The notes under the pieces were generated by a model. That model saw only the letters and a program-made list of their open reading frames with translations, searched no databases and was not told the origin of the DNA. From positions 353,295 through 404,590 of the forward strand of contig QEOQ01000511.1 of assembly GCA_010279815.1 (NCBI GenBank): a DNA stretch of 51,296 nucleotides, in the 5' to 3' direction. The stretch's first letter is position 1, and every line of letters begins with the position of its first letter. Positions 1 through 10,316 of this stretch are shown here, piece by piece. The translations under genes were made by a program, and so were the position numbers. Origin of the DNA: Brachionus plicatilis. Taxonomy: Eukaryota > Rotifera > Eurotatoria > Ploima > Brachionidae.

Positions 1-1244
1 TTTTTTCTTTTATTTAATTGAGTAATTGTATTTAATAATTTCCTTCAGATTGGTAAATAGATTTATTTTTTTTACGCGTTAAAACGTGAAATTTTAAAAA
101 TGAGTCAATTCTTGATAAAATATAGAATCATTATCAAAAATCTTTTTAATGGATTTAATAATAAAATAAGAACAAAAATAATAACTTTTTTTTAATTTTT
201 TTTATCTTGGATTAGAATTATTTCTAAAATTAAAGAAAAAATAACTTTGAGAATGTTTAAAAAGTTAAAAATAAATAAAAATTAGTATTATTTTCAGAAC
301 TAAAGAAAACAAATCTAAGTAAGTTTTTTCCTTTTTTTTTAAACTTTTTTTCAATAAAAATCAATTAAAGTCTTGTTTTGTTACAAGATTTTATTATTTT
401 CACTAAATTTAAGAATTTAGAAATTAAAAATTAAATAAAGGACACATGAAGTACATAAAAGAAACACGATAGATACAGAACATTAAAGTAACATTCTAGA
501 TTTTTATGACGTCATTGGCAATAGATGAATAAATTGAATGTAAAAATAATACAAAAATTAAGTGTTTGATTAATTTCTAAATATAAAGGACAAATTGAAG
601 TTTGAGATCAAGAGATCAAAATTTAAATTGTAATATTGTTTTTAATAATAGAGAAAAAATAATCTTATTCCAAAACAATTACTTGATATGTCAAGTTTAT
701 TTTCATATTTAAAATTTTAAAATGTCCTTTTTTATTGAACTTTATAGGTTTAAATTTTTTAATTGATTTTAATGAAAACTTTAAAATATATAATTTATTT
801 AAGTGGGAAAATGAAATTAATTTTGTTTGAATGAACGGATATAAAAGTTATAAATTTGAATTTGTGAATTAACTTAACCTGAATTATTTAAATTATTGAT
901 TGTTTTTGTTAAATAAATACGAGATCAATCATTTAGATGTTAATTTGATAATGAACCATTATTTGACATAACATGTCTAGTAATGTTTAGTATTTATTTC
1001 TTAAAAATTATTAAAATCTTTAGATTATTTAAGCTTTAAAATTTTAAATGATCCTTTTGATCTTAAAATTTGACCTGAAACTTCCATTTGCCATATAAAG
1101 TCCAATTTTAAATTTTAAAAGTCAATTTTCAATTATTTAAAAAAATGTCTTTTTAATTTCATCTTTTTATCGCAAATAATTAATCCTAGTTTTTCGTTGA
1201 TTAATTTTCAAGTATCACCTTAGAAAAAAAATTTAATTTAATTT
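1..1244. other. AT-rich non-coding stretch, no gene seen
   Basis: No open reading frame with coding-like composition was found on either strand. The sequence is dominated by A and T homopolymers. The only item that stands out is a CRE/CCAAT-like site near position 510. The stretch lies downstream of the MARCH-type gene on the minus strand. Confidence 0.7.
507..518. promoter_or_regulatory. Perfect CRE palindrome overlapping an inverted CCAAT box
   Basis: TGACGTCA (507-514) is the full palindromic cAMP-response element. It runs directly into ATTGG (514-518), the reverse complement of CCAAT. An intact 8-base palindrome with two CG-containing steps is rare by chance in DNA this AT-rich. No gene start was found close by, so function is inference only. 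Confidence 0.3.
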
Positions 1245-1262
1245 TTAAATAAACTTAATTTT

Positions 1263-1364
1263 ATGAAGGCAGCACCTGGAGATAACACAACACGCGTTGA
1301 AATCCACAATGACAAGTACACTCAAATAGTGTTCTACGACCACATAACAAGAAGAAAAACATAG
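1263..1364 (+). other. Small 33-codon ORF in a GC-richer patch, status unknown
   Basis: An ATG-started frame of 33 codons lies in a patch (about 1263-1365) with clearly more balanced base composition than its flanks. The peptide starts MKAAPGDNTTRVEIHND and ends ITRRKT before TAG. It is antisense to the region just downstream of the MARCH-type gene and close to that gene's candidate poly(A) signal. It could be a small protein, an exon of a longer + strand transcript, a conserved part of the MARCH 3' UTR, or chance. I do not recognise the peptide. Confidence 0.25.
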
Positions 1365-1377
1365 GAAATTAATTTTT

Positions 1378-1383
1378 TTTATT
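1378..1383 (-). terminator. Candidate poly(A) signal for the MARCH-type gene
   Basis: AATAAA on the minus strand, about 93 bases beyond the stop codon at 1476. Spacing is typical of a short 3' UTR. In DNA this AT-rich such hexamers are common, so the assignment rests on position. Confidence 0.4.
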
Positions 1384-1475
1384 AACAAATTTTTAAATAA
1401 AATTATAAAAAAAAAACGAATAAATTTAAATCTCAACTGTTTACTTTTTGGTCTTTGAACGGACTAGAATGGAAG

Positions 1476-2336
1476 CTATTCATTTAGATTGATAACTGTG
1501 CGCACTTGATCTGACGAGCTATCGTCGCCCTTGAATTTGGACTTGCACGCATTGACTTTGGGGTCCACAGCGAACAGCTTTCGGCGCGAGTTCTTCAGCG
1601 CTTCTTCGCTAATCGGCTGAATTAGAATAACCCTGTTGTATTGGCGCCACCTTAAACATAACTGAAAATACATTTTGCACTGTATATACATGAAAACACA
1701 GCCGCCCGTGAAACCAATCGCCACCACAATCAACTTGATCCAAAAGGCCCAGTCGAAGTTGGACGATTTTATTTCCTCGGCGGTCCGCTCGATCAGCACA
1801 TAAAGCGACCAGATCACACAAGTAATGGCTATGATATGAAAGGCTACTGAGCAAAGCACTTTGCGTCTCTCTATGTGGTTCATGTCGAGCTTTTCCCAGT
1901 TCTTGAATGGCCTTATTTTTGTCTGCATTATAAAGTCAAATTTGCACAGCTCGCAAGATTTTGTGCCTAAAAAAAATAAAAAAAATTTTTTTAATTTTTT
2001 TTTAAATAAAAATAAAATAAAAAAAAAAAAAATTTTTTAATTTTTATTTAGATAGAAGATACCGTTGCTTTTGAGCCATTGCTGTAGACACGACTGATGC
2101 ACGTAGCGGAGAGTGCCGGTGCAGTAACAAGGCGAGATTAAGTACTCCTCACTGGTCTCTTCACAGTGGCAAATGCGGCACATGAGCGCCCAACTGTTCG
2201 CACTGCTCTTGTCATCTTGGCATTCGGCTTGAGTGTTGGCCGGTGCGTTCACTATTAACGGGTCTGTGTCGGCCAAAGTTGACTCTGTGCTTGGTTTGTT
2301 TGTGGTGTCGCTTTGGTTTATTAAACTGTCGCTCAT
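1476..2336 (-). CDS. MARCHF8: MARCH1/8-type membrane RING-CH E3 ubiquitin ligase
   Basis: Two exons, 2336-2063 and 1966-1476, joined across a 96-bp intron, give a 254-aa protein. Family members sit in endosomal and plasma membranes and ubiquitinate the tails of other membrane proteins. The RING-CH finger is complete only after splicing: C53, C56, C70, C72, H80, C83, C96, C99 (C4HC3), with motifs CRICHC, SPCYCTG and CELCKFDF. A conserved linker (RPFKNWEKL) follows, then two membrane helices at about 128-149 ([15 protein letters not shown]) and 168-190 ([12 protein letters not shown]), as in vertebrate MARCH1/8. The Lys-rich C-tail would be cytosolic. The start is the first ATG of the open frame (2336). 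It leaves an N-terminal region of about 50 Ser/Thr/Asp-rich residues, shorter than in vertebrate MARCH8. MARCH1 and MARCH8 cannot be separated here, so the symbol means the co-orthologue. The family is very secure. Confidence 0.93.
1967..2062 (-). other. 96-bp intron of the MARCH-type gene
   Basis: On the minus strand the donor reads AACG|GTATCT and the acceptor TTTTTTTTAG|GCACAA. The intron splits a Gly codon (phase 1). Splicing restores [11 protein letters not shown], which supplies the last two zinc-binding cysteines of the RING-CH finger. Without splicing the frame ends within a few codons. The interior is almost entirely A and T. Confidence 0.92.
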
Positions 2337-2847
2337 TTTTGAAAAGCATTTGAATTATATCATTTCTGTTCGGCTTCAGCTACTTCACTGTAAACAAAAA
2401 AAGCAAAGCAAAAATTGATTTTTTCGTTCGCTTTATCTAAAAAAAAATATTTTTTAACTAAATATAATGGCCATATATTCATTATTTATTATAATTTGCA
2501 ACTAGATGAAAAGACTCGGCACGCGTACACCTTTGAGCCTGCATCCCTCTCGATTTTTATCATAATTGCCAACTAAATATTATCAATTATCATAATTTGA
2601 CTGTTGCATTTGATTTTTTAAAATTGCTTATTGTCGACTTTTTTTGTTCATTAAATTTTTTGATCATTAACTTGAATTTAAATATTTTTTTTTTGATAAA
2701 TTTCTACTGCCTTTTTTATCAACCTAAGCAATTAGAGGACTATTTTTAAGTCATTTCAAAAAAGTAGACTGACAGATAATTTAAAAAAAAATAAACTTCT
2801 AAAAAAATCTAGTTTTTGAATAAAATTTAATTTTAGTTACTTAGATA

Positions 2848-3599
2848 CAGTGTTTTACTTAAAACCGCAGAACGAGGAATATTACAACATTTTTCGTAAT
2901 TTTACTTCTAACAATAAAGATTACGTAAAATTACATTAAATGTTAAATATAATAAAATTTTATCTAACGTAAAATGATGCAAAATTACGAATAAGTTTTT
3001 TTAAATTTTTAAAATTTAAAATTTCACATTTTTTTACTTTTTATTACACAATTTTACACAAAATAATGCGATAAACTGTAAAAAAAGTAATTTTTTGTAA
3101 TAAAATTTTATTAATGACGTGCATTTTAACTCATCTAGTGCAATTTACATTTCAGCTCAGCCTCTTCTCATATTTTTCATGTTTTTTGCATTATTTAGCA
3201 TTTTGCAGAGAGATTTAATCAAATACCATTCAAAAGATATAAACAAAAAAATATTTGATCTGATTTGTTTTATCCTAAATTTGATGCCGAATTTTATTCA
3301 TAAACAACAGAATTTACTCAAAATTTAATCTAATTACAAAAAATTACCTTTTTTTACAGTTAATAACATTATTTTGTGTAAAATTATGTAATAAAATGTA
3401 AAAAAATGTAAATTTCAAGTTGATAAAATTTTAACAAACCTAAAAAATTTGATGAGAATAAAAATTTTGTTCGAAAAATAGGACTTTTTTGGCAGTCAGC
3501 ATTTTTGTTAAGTTTTTTTGAAATAACGTAATTTTTCATAATTTTACATCGTTTTTTGATGTAAAATTCCATGTTCTGCGGGTTTAAAGTAAAAAACTG
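2848..3599. mobile_element. Tc1/mariner-like MITE with TA target duplication
   Basis: The left end reads CAGTGTTTTACTTAAAACCG and the inverted right end reads CAGTTTTTTACTTTAAACCC. Both continue into CGCAGAAC and a similar ~15-base stretch with a few mismatches. Each end is flanked by TA (2846-2847 and 3600-3601), the target duplication of Tc1/mariner elements, and the CAGT start is typical of that superfamily. The 752-bp interior encodes no transposase. It shows mirrored AATTTTACGTAA-type motifs near both ends and holds an arm of another repeat family at 3175-3283. Non-autonomous status is inferred. Confidence 0.65.
3175..3283. repeat. Solo arm of the 45-kb foldback repeat family
   Basis: This ~110-base stretch closely matches the right arm of the foldback element at 45061-45391, sharing GCATTTTGCAGAGAG-type sequence, TTTAATCAAATACCATTCAA and the following TATAAACA...TTTTATCCTAAA stretch. 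Only one arm is present. The open frame across it (from 3119) is a by-product of the repeat and is not called as a gene. Confidence 0.7.
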
Positions 3600-6500
3600 T
3601 AAAATTTTAAATTTTAATTACAAAAATCACTGTTCAAAGTTTAAAAATTATACCTGAACTCTCTTGATATTTTACCTTTTTTACGAGATTAATTGAATAT
3701 CATAATTAAAGATATTTTTCATTTTCCGCATAAAAAACATCCATTGACTCAACCATCCATGCCCTAATTTTTCAAGCAATATGTATTAAGTCCGCAATGA
3801 AGCTTTTAGACATGTAACTCAAAATTTTAATCAAAGGTATTGGTAGGCTTTTATCGATATAAATTTGTGAAACTTTTTTAAAAAAAATTTATTTAAAAAC
3901 ACAAAAATTTATGCGTGTTTTAATCAAAAAAAGCATAATTTTCAAAAATGCTATGACACATGGTCTATCCGAGAAGCTATTATATGTGAAAAAAGCTCTT
4001 TTATCAAAAATTTAGTAATTAGTAATGATTACTTTATTGTATAATAATTTTGGAAAAAATTAATAGAAAAAACTAATTATTTGAGTATGAAATTATTCAT
4101 TATTTACAATTTATTTTTAAATGTCACTATTTTCAATATCTGAAAGAAAAGTTTTCTTTTGATTTAACTTTTTTTTGATCATTAATGGTAATTAAAATAT
4201 CAACAAAAAAAAATCGCTCTTCTTTATTGCATTATCTTTTTTAATTTCTTTGTTTGATCAGTTTACATTAATTCCCAATCGAAACTCATCAATTAATTTA
4301 TTTTTTTAAGAAATTTTTCCCTAAAAAATTTTTCATGATTATGCTTTCAAAGCAAGCGACAGATGCTATGATGGAATGGGAATCAATAAACGAAAGAAGA
4401 GTGAAGATTAAAAATCCATATTCTACGAACAATTAAAAAGAACTTTAGACAGAATGCATGACTATGCATAAGTGCTTTTACGTTAATTTACGGAATTTAA
4501 AGTAAAACCACGTATAAACCATATCATGTAACACTAGTGTATAATGTTGACAACAATTTTTGTTCGGCTATGTGAAAAAATTACTTTGAAATTTTAATTT
4601 TTTCACATTGACTAAAATGTGAATATTTCTGGCCAGGGTTGTTGTAAGAAAAATAAACTAAGCCGTCACAGCGAAATGTTTAGGGTGGACAGCCAGGTGA
4701 CAGACTAACTCGGTTATAAAACAATGACGCCTAAAATACAAAACGCTTGTAAACATTTGCTAGACACAATTGTATTGATTTTATTTTCCTTGAATGAATT
4801 TGAATTTGATTTGTAAAAATCAGCAATTAGATGTGTTCTTGGAATTTATTTATTTAAAATAATTTTTTTAAAAGACTAAAGAATAGTTTTGTCAAGTGTT
4901 GGACTAAAATTTTCTAATTTTTTCCTCATTTAGTAGTTCAGCTACCTGATTGTTATATTTTCGGGAACAAAGTTAGAATTATCGAAATCCTTGGGCTAAG
5001 AGATAAATTAAAGCTTAAGAAAGTTTTTATTTTAAGTTTTTATTAATCTGAAAATTGAAAAATTTTATTATAATATTTTTTTCATCAAAAAAAATTTGGA
5101 TTCTAAATAAAATTATTTAAGAAATGCTTAATTTTTGTACTCATATTAAGTGGAAGATTTTTACCAAAAAAGTAATAAAAACTCTAAAATACTTTTAACT
5201 GATAATTCTAAGGAAATGAGATTTTTAAATTTTTTAAATAAATTTTGAAAAGTAAAAAAAATGCAAATAAATCTTGATTTTAATTCTTACAATTTTAATA
5301 ACTAAACTAATGTTTCCCAATTATTTAATAATTCAAATTTATATCTGAAAAATATAACAATCATATAGATGAACAGCGGTAAAAAAAAATTAAAAAATTA
5401 AATTCAAATGCTTGGCAAATCCTAAGTTTTTGAAAAAAATATTTCAATAAAAAAAAATACAACAATGCATTTATCTAATTTAAGTGAATACAAAAAACCT
5501 TTAAATTCGTTGAATGGTAATATTCCAAATCTAATCTAATCTTATCTTTTTTCTAAGCTCTTAATTTTCGAATAAATTTCTCTAATTTTATTTAGAAAGA
5601 TATTTAAAATAAATTTAATTTTCAGCTTTTATTTAACTTTAAATACATATAAAGGTAATATTATATTATTATTATTATTTATGTTTTTTAATTTTAAGAG
5701 AACTATGCTCAAACATCTTTCAGAAATAAATAAAACTACAAAGGTAATATTCTTTATATTTTTATGTCAATTATTAAAGGTAATTAAAATAGAAATCAAT
5801 TTTTACTCATATCTGAAATTAATTGTGTCTAATCCCAGTGCAATGTTGTACGGAATTAATTATCCTACAAACAGAACAGGAAACAAAAAAATTAACTATT
5901 GCTAAATTGACGTTATTAATCACTATTTAAAATTTTAATTTTAGCTATAATAATTTTTTTTAATTTTTATTAATAATTTCACAACATCTGTTGAAAAACA
6001 ATCATTTCTTTTATTCACTTAGCAAATACTCTCAAGACCTAAGCGACTCAAATATAAAAATAAATATCTTGCCTTGCATTATAAAAAATTAATTCCAACC
6101 AGCTTTGAATTCTCATTTGGAGATTTGGTCTAACGTCAATTTGAAGAGAAAAATTGCGAAAATTTTTTTAAACTTTGAAGGATGATAAATTTTTATTTCA
6201 TACTTAACTCATTACAAGTCAAGTCTACCAATTTTGATAATTCAAATTTAAAAATAATAATAAAATTTTTAATTTTTGTATAATCTGAATAAAGTAATAA
6301 ATATGCAAATTGAAAATCAGCTAAAAAATCTTATTAGTACTCTTCAATGTTATTTAAAATCTACTTTGACATTCCGACTAAAAATAAAAAAATAAATTAA
6401 TTAATTATATGAGTATTTTTTGGTAAAAATCCAAGGCATTAATAATAATTAATTGAGACAAGATAATTTTCAAGTTTAACTAAATAATTTGGTAAAAAGA

Positions 6501-7484
6501 ATTTTTCTCTGTTTGATATCAGAATGAACTTGGAAAATTATCACGTTTCTCCAGATAAACTTGAATATTATTCGTTTTGATCATGTTCACATTAACTAAA
6601 AACGAGAATTTTATGGTATCTTATAACAAATATTTATGTCTCATTCAGACCATATAAGAAAAAGAAACTAACTGAAATTTTATAGATTAGAAGATTGTAT
6701 GTTTTTTGTTGTGTTAATTTCATTTTGAAATGAAGTTAAATGACGCAAAAAATAATTTTTAATAAAATGAAAAAGTTATTTTTATTCTTTTAATCTAAAA
6801 AAATATTTGTATTGAAATATAAACCAACTTCCTTATTTGCGATTAATTCCACTAGAATAAACTTAAAAAAGCTTTTTATTTTTAGAGTATCTTTTATTGT
6901 TTAAACTTGAATTTTTAACTAATGCGATTAAAACTAATTGAAATTTTGATTATTTCAGCATTGGCCCTGGTTCTATTTACATTAGCATAAAATGGAAAAG
7001 TTTTTGCGCTTTTTTAGTGAAATAAAAAAATTATTAAATGAATAAATTTTAATTGATCTTTTTGTTAATTTTTTTTAATTGCACCACTAAAAACATATTT
7101 TAATTTTAAGTAAAACTAATTTTACAAATGAAATTTTTGTTACAAATTTTCTCAAAAATCTTAATAAAAAAATTATAGGCATTTATGATTATAAATAGAA
7201 AGGGAATTTAGCTATTTAGGCATAAAAGATTTACGAACAATTCGATTTCGACTCGATTGTTTTAAAGTTCATCATAGAGCTTATTGTATTCTAATTACTA
7301 TTTTTTTACAATTAAGCTTTTACACATTGAATTTTAAAATAATGATGAAAATTAATTGTGATTTCAATCGATAAATCTTTTATTTTTTGGTTATTTGAAA
7401 ATCTAATTCGAATTATGTAAGTTTTTTAAAATATTCTAAAAAATACATTTGCTAATTATTCTAAAATAAATGGTACTTTTGTAA

Positions 7485-8002
7485 ATAAAATTTACCAGAT
7501 TAAACAGGAATTTACAAAAATTTCATTTAATTTTAGCAAATTAAAAAAGGCCAAAAAAATTTAATTTTCGAAGAAATAAGTACATTTACTTAAATTCGTA
7601 TGAAAGAAATCAAATTTTGGAGAAGCGTGGCGAAGAGGGTCAGTTAGTTTAAAATCTGGTAAGAGCAAGAAGAACAAAAAAAGTCAAACTAATACAATTT
7701 AAAATAGGTAAAAAAATTTGACTTTTTATTTAAAATTTAATAAAATCATTAAAAATTTTTTTCGAAAATTTCTTTTTTTTATCAAATAAAATAAAATTAA
7801 AATTTGAGTTTTTTTTTTACTTAAAATTACTTAAAAAAATCAAAAAAATTTTCTTAAAATTTTTACCTAAAATTCTAAAAAAACGAAAAATAACACGAAA
7901 ATTAAAAAAATTCTAAGTTATTTTGGCCTTTTTTAAAATTTACTAAAAAAAGCTGAAATTTCGCAAAATTCCGTAAATTTCTGTAAAATCTGGTAAATTT
8001 TC
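7485..8002. repeat. ~520-bp foldback (long inverted repeat)
   Basis: The left arm (about 7485-7575, TAAAATTTACCAGATT...AAAAAAGGCCAAAAAA) reappears inverted at about 7915-8002 (TTTTGGCCTTTTTTAA...AATCTGGTAAATTTT). The arms are around 85 bases with scattered differences. The ~340-base loop is A/T-homopolymer-rich and has no coding potential. The structure resembles the other foldback elements in this window but uses a different arm sequence. Confidence 0.6.
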
Positions 8003-8368
8003 GTTTTTTTTAAAAAAATAAATTATCGAAAAATTTCGCAAATTTAAATAAAATAAAGTAAAAACAACAAATCATAACAGTACTGTTAATTTGATTTTTT
8101 CTTTTTTTAAACATGAAATTTCATGTGATTAATATTTTAACTTATTAGAACTTATTAGATAAATATTTTAATTTTGCCTTCTTCTTAAAAAAGGCTAATT
8201 TAAATAAATAAAATAAAGTCACAGTTAATTTGGCAAAAATTCCAAAGATCATCACTGTGTAATAATTTTTGATGTCTTGAACAAACAAGACAAATTAAGT
8301 ACACTGTCTTTGATCAAACTTAAGAGTTGAGCATAAAATTTGAAATTTAAAAAAAAAATTATAAAACG

Positions 8369-8374
8369 CACGTG
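8369..8374. promoter_or_regulatory. Canonical E-box just upstream of midasin
   Basis: CACGTG lies 63 bases before the midasin ATG. This is the Myc/Max-type E-box, and ribosome-biogenesis genes in animals are known E-box targets. It is seen in sequence; regulation is inferred. Other CACGTG copies I noticed fall inside coding exons. Confidence 0.45.
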
Positions 8375-8436
8375 TGTTCAAAAATTAAATTTTTTTTCAA
8401 AATTAAAAATTTTTTTTTGTTTTTAATTAACAAAAA

Positions 8437-10316
8437 ATGAGTAAAAAATTTAAAAATATCCAAAATTTCGAGGCATTGATAGAGGCCAGACTATCCTCTG
8501 GCAATCTAGAGGAGCCAACATCCAAAAAAGCCAAAAAAAACAACCACCACCATCTGTCCGATCTGGAACTAGTAATCGGCATCTACAGACTGCTAGTGTT
8601 CGACTTTGACAGATACTCGACCAAATGGAGTCTGGCTGCGCTGGTCCCGCTAATCACCGGCTCAAAAGACCCCTTGACCAAATGGTTCAGTCTGAAAATC
8701 AGCTCGCTGCTGCTCGGCCTCAGTGCCCACGACGAAACCGTCTTGTTCAATTCACATTTCAGCCCTGACAGTCTTCAGCACTCGGCCCTCAAGTATTTTC
8801 CCCATCTTTTTACCAAATGCATAAAAAAAATTTTTTTTCCCAAAAAAGAGTCGAGCAAATTTTGCTCAACGACCCAGAGCTAAAACTAAATCCGAATGAG
8901 GATGTGATAGCCACAAACTTTGCCAAAAGCGACTATGACCACTTTCGCACAGACCAGGACCATGACACACATTTTGTCCGATTTGACAATGGACCAAAAT
9001 TGCGGCGACACCAAGTCGCCCATGAGGCGCACACAAATTTGGTTTTTGTGGCGTCAACAGTGCGCAATCTGAACAAAATAGTGATGTCGGTGGTGAGCGG
9101 CGAGTGTGTGGTGGTAGAGGGCGCGCTGAGCAGCGGCAAAACATGTCTCATCGAGTACTTGAGCGAACAGAGCGGCCACAAACTGGTCAAGTACCAAATG
9201 GACGAGTTCATGGACAGCAAGTCGCTGATAGGCAACTATGTTTGCTCGGAGATACCGGGCGAGTTTGTGTGGAAGCCGGGCCCGCTGTTTTCCAGCGTTC
9301 AGCACGGCTCTTGGATTCTCCTAGAAGACTTTGACCACGCACCACTCGACTCACTCTCGCTGCTCATAGATCTGCTGGAAACCAAAGGCATCAAAACATC
9401 GGACAACCAAATTGCCCTCCACGAACACTTTCGCCTCTTTCTGACTCTACGGCCATCGGACACCAGGACCACCAACACCAACTTCATAGACACCATCAAA
9501 AAGCTGTCCAGAAGCGTTCTGCTAGAGCCGCTCAGCGACCAGGAAATAGTGGACATTGTGTGCCAAAAGTATCCGTCTTTTGGGATCGCCAGCTCGGTCC
9601 ATTTGGCCCAAAAGCTGCTCGACATCTACAAATATCTTGACTTTGCCAGAGCCATTGATGTGGACGGCGAGCAGGTGGCAGCGCGTGAGACCAGATTTTT
9701 GTCGCTGCGTGACCTGCTCAAGGTGTGCAATAGGATGAAGGGTGAGAGAAGAGGTGAGCCGAGAGAAATGCTCGTGGGCTTGTTAAATGATGTGTACGAG
9801 TGTTTTTTGTGTTTTGTGGCGAATAGGCGAGTGCGTGGGCAGCTGGCGGTGAGAGTGGGCGCCATGGTTAATGTTGGCAGGGAGGAAGTGCAAGCTTTGC
9901 TGATTAACAAAAAGCCGGATTTTGCCAAAAAAGAGAACAGTGTGGTTTGTGGACGGGTGAGACTTGGGGTGGACAGAAATGGTGCGCAAGCAAATTTGGC
10001 AAAGTTTGTGTACACCAGATCGGCGCTTAATTTGCTGGAGAAGATAGCGCGGTGTATTGAGTGCAATGAGCCAGTGTTGTTGTGTGGTGAGACCGGCGTG
10101 GGAAAGACAACTGCGCTGCAGCATTTGGCCGGTTTGTTGGGAAAAAAGATCAGTGTCATCAATTTGAATCAACAGACTGAGACAAGTGATTTGTTGGGAA
10201 GCTTTAAGCCTGTCGATATCAGGACTCAGATGAAGATTATCAAGGAAAAATTTGTGGCTTTGTTCTCAAAATGTTTTGATGTGGACGAGAATAGAACTTT
10301 TCTTAATCATGTTCAG
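8437..10316 (+). CDS. MDN1: Midasin 5' exons: N-terminal domain, AAA1, start of AAA2
   Basis: The frame opens at ATG 8437 (MSKKFKNIQNFEALIEARL). Two overlapping frames cover this block: one from 8437 that ends at 8883, and one that carries AAA1 from about 8850. They join in frame if 8793-8848 is removed as an intron. AAA1 has Walker A GALSSGKT (residues 210-217) and Walker B WILLEDFD (274-281). AAA2 Walker A, GETGVGKTT, is at 532-540. The block ends ...FLNHVQ| at a GTAAGT donor (10317), phase 0. A short stretch of GA-rich codons around 9740-9780 (MKGERRGEPREM) interrupts the otherwise well-matching AAA1 C-terminal region. Confidence 0.9.

Larger units (their letters stand above)
2337..8436. 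other. 6.1-kb intergenic region between MARCH-type gene and midasin
   Basis: The flanking genes are divergent, so both promoters must lie here. No convincing gene was found. Identified contents are a TA-flanked MITE (2848-3599) holding part of a second repeat, a foldback repeat (7485-8002), and an E-box near the midasin start. A slightly GC-richer patch at 2500-2560 lies 160-220 bases upstream of the MARCH start and may be its promoter. Patches near 4340-4440 and 4650-4760 have mixed composition but only short broken frames. Confidence 0.6.

Noticed and set aside
3119..3328. 69-codon frame in the MITE
   Set aside because: Overlaps a dispersed foldback arm; its counterpart at 45 kb is not open in the same way.
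4330..4440. LINE endonuclease-like peptide (EWESINERRVKIKNPY)
   Set aside because: Resemblance is limited to a few residues, with stops on both sides and no supporting neighbouring motifs.
6950..6995. Possible small exon (TTTCAG then SALALVLFTLA and a stop)
   Set aside because: Only 12 codons with one plausible acceptor and no matching upstream donor or gene context.
8820..8850. Programmed -1 frameshift in midasin as the primary explanation
   Set aside because: Slippery heptamers are present, but they are expected by chance in A8/T8 runs; no such recoding is known for midasin, and an in-frame GT-AG intron explains the data.
8866..10172. Several 75-180 codon frames antisense to midasin exon 1
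   Set aside because: Shadow frames of the midasin coding sequence; composition and periodicity follow the + strand gene, and no domain is recognisable.
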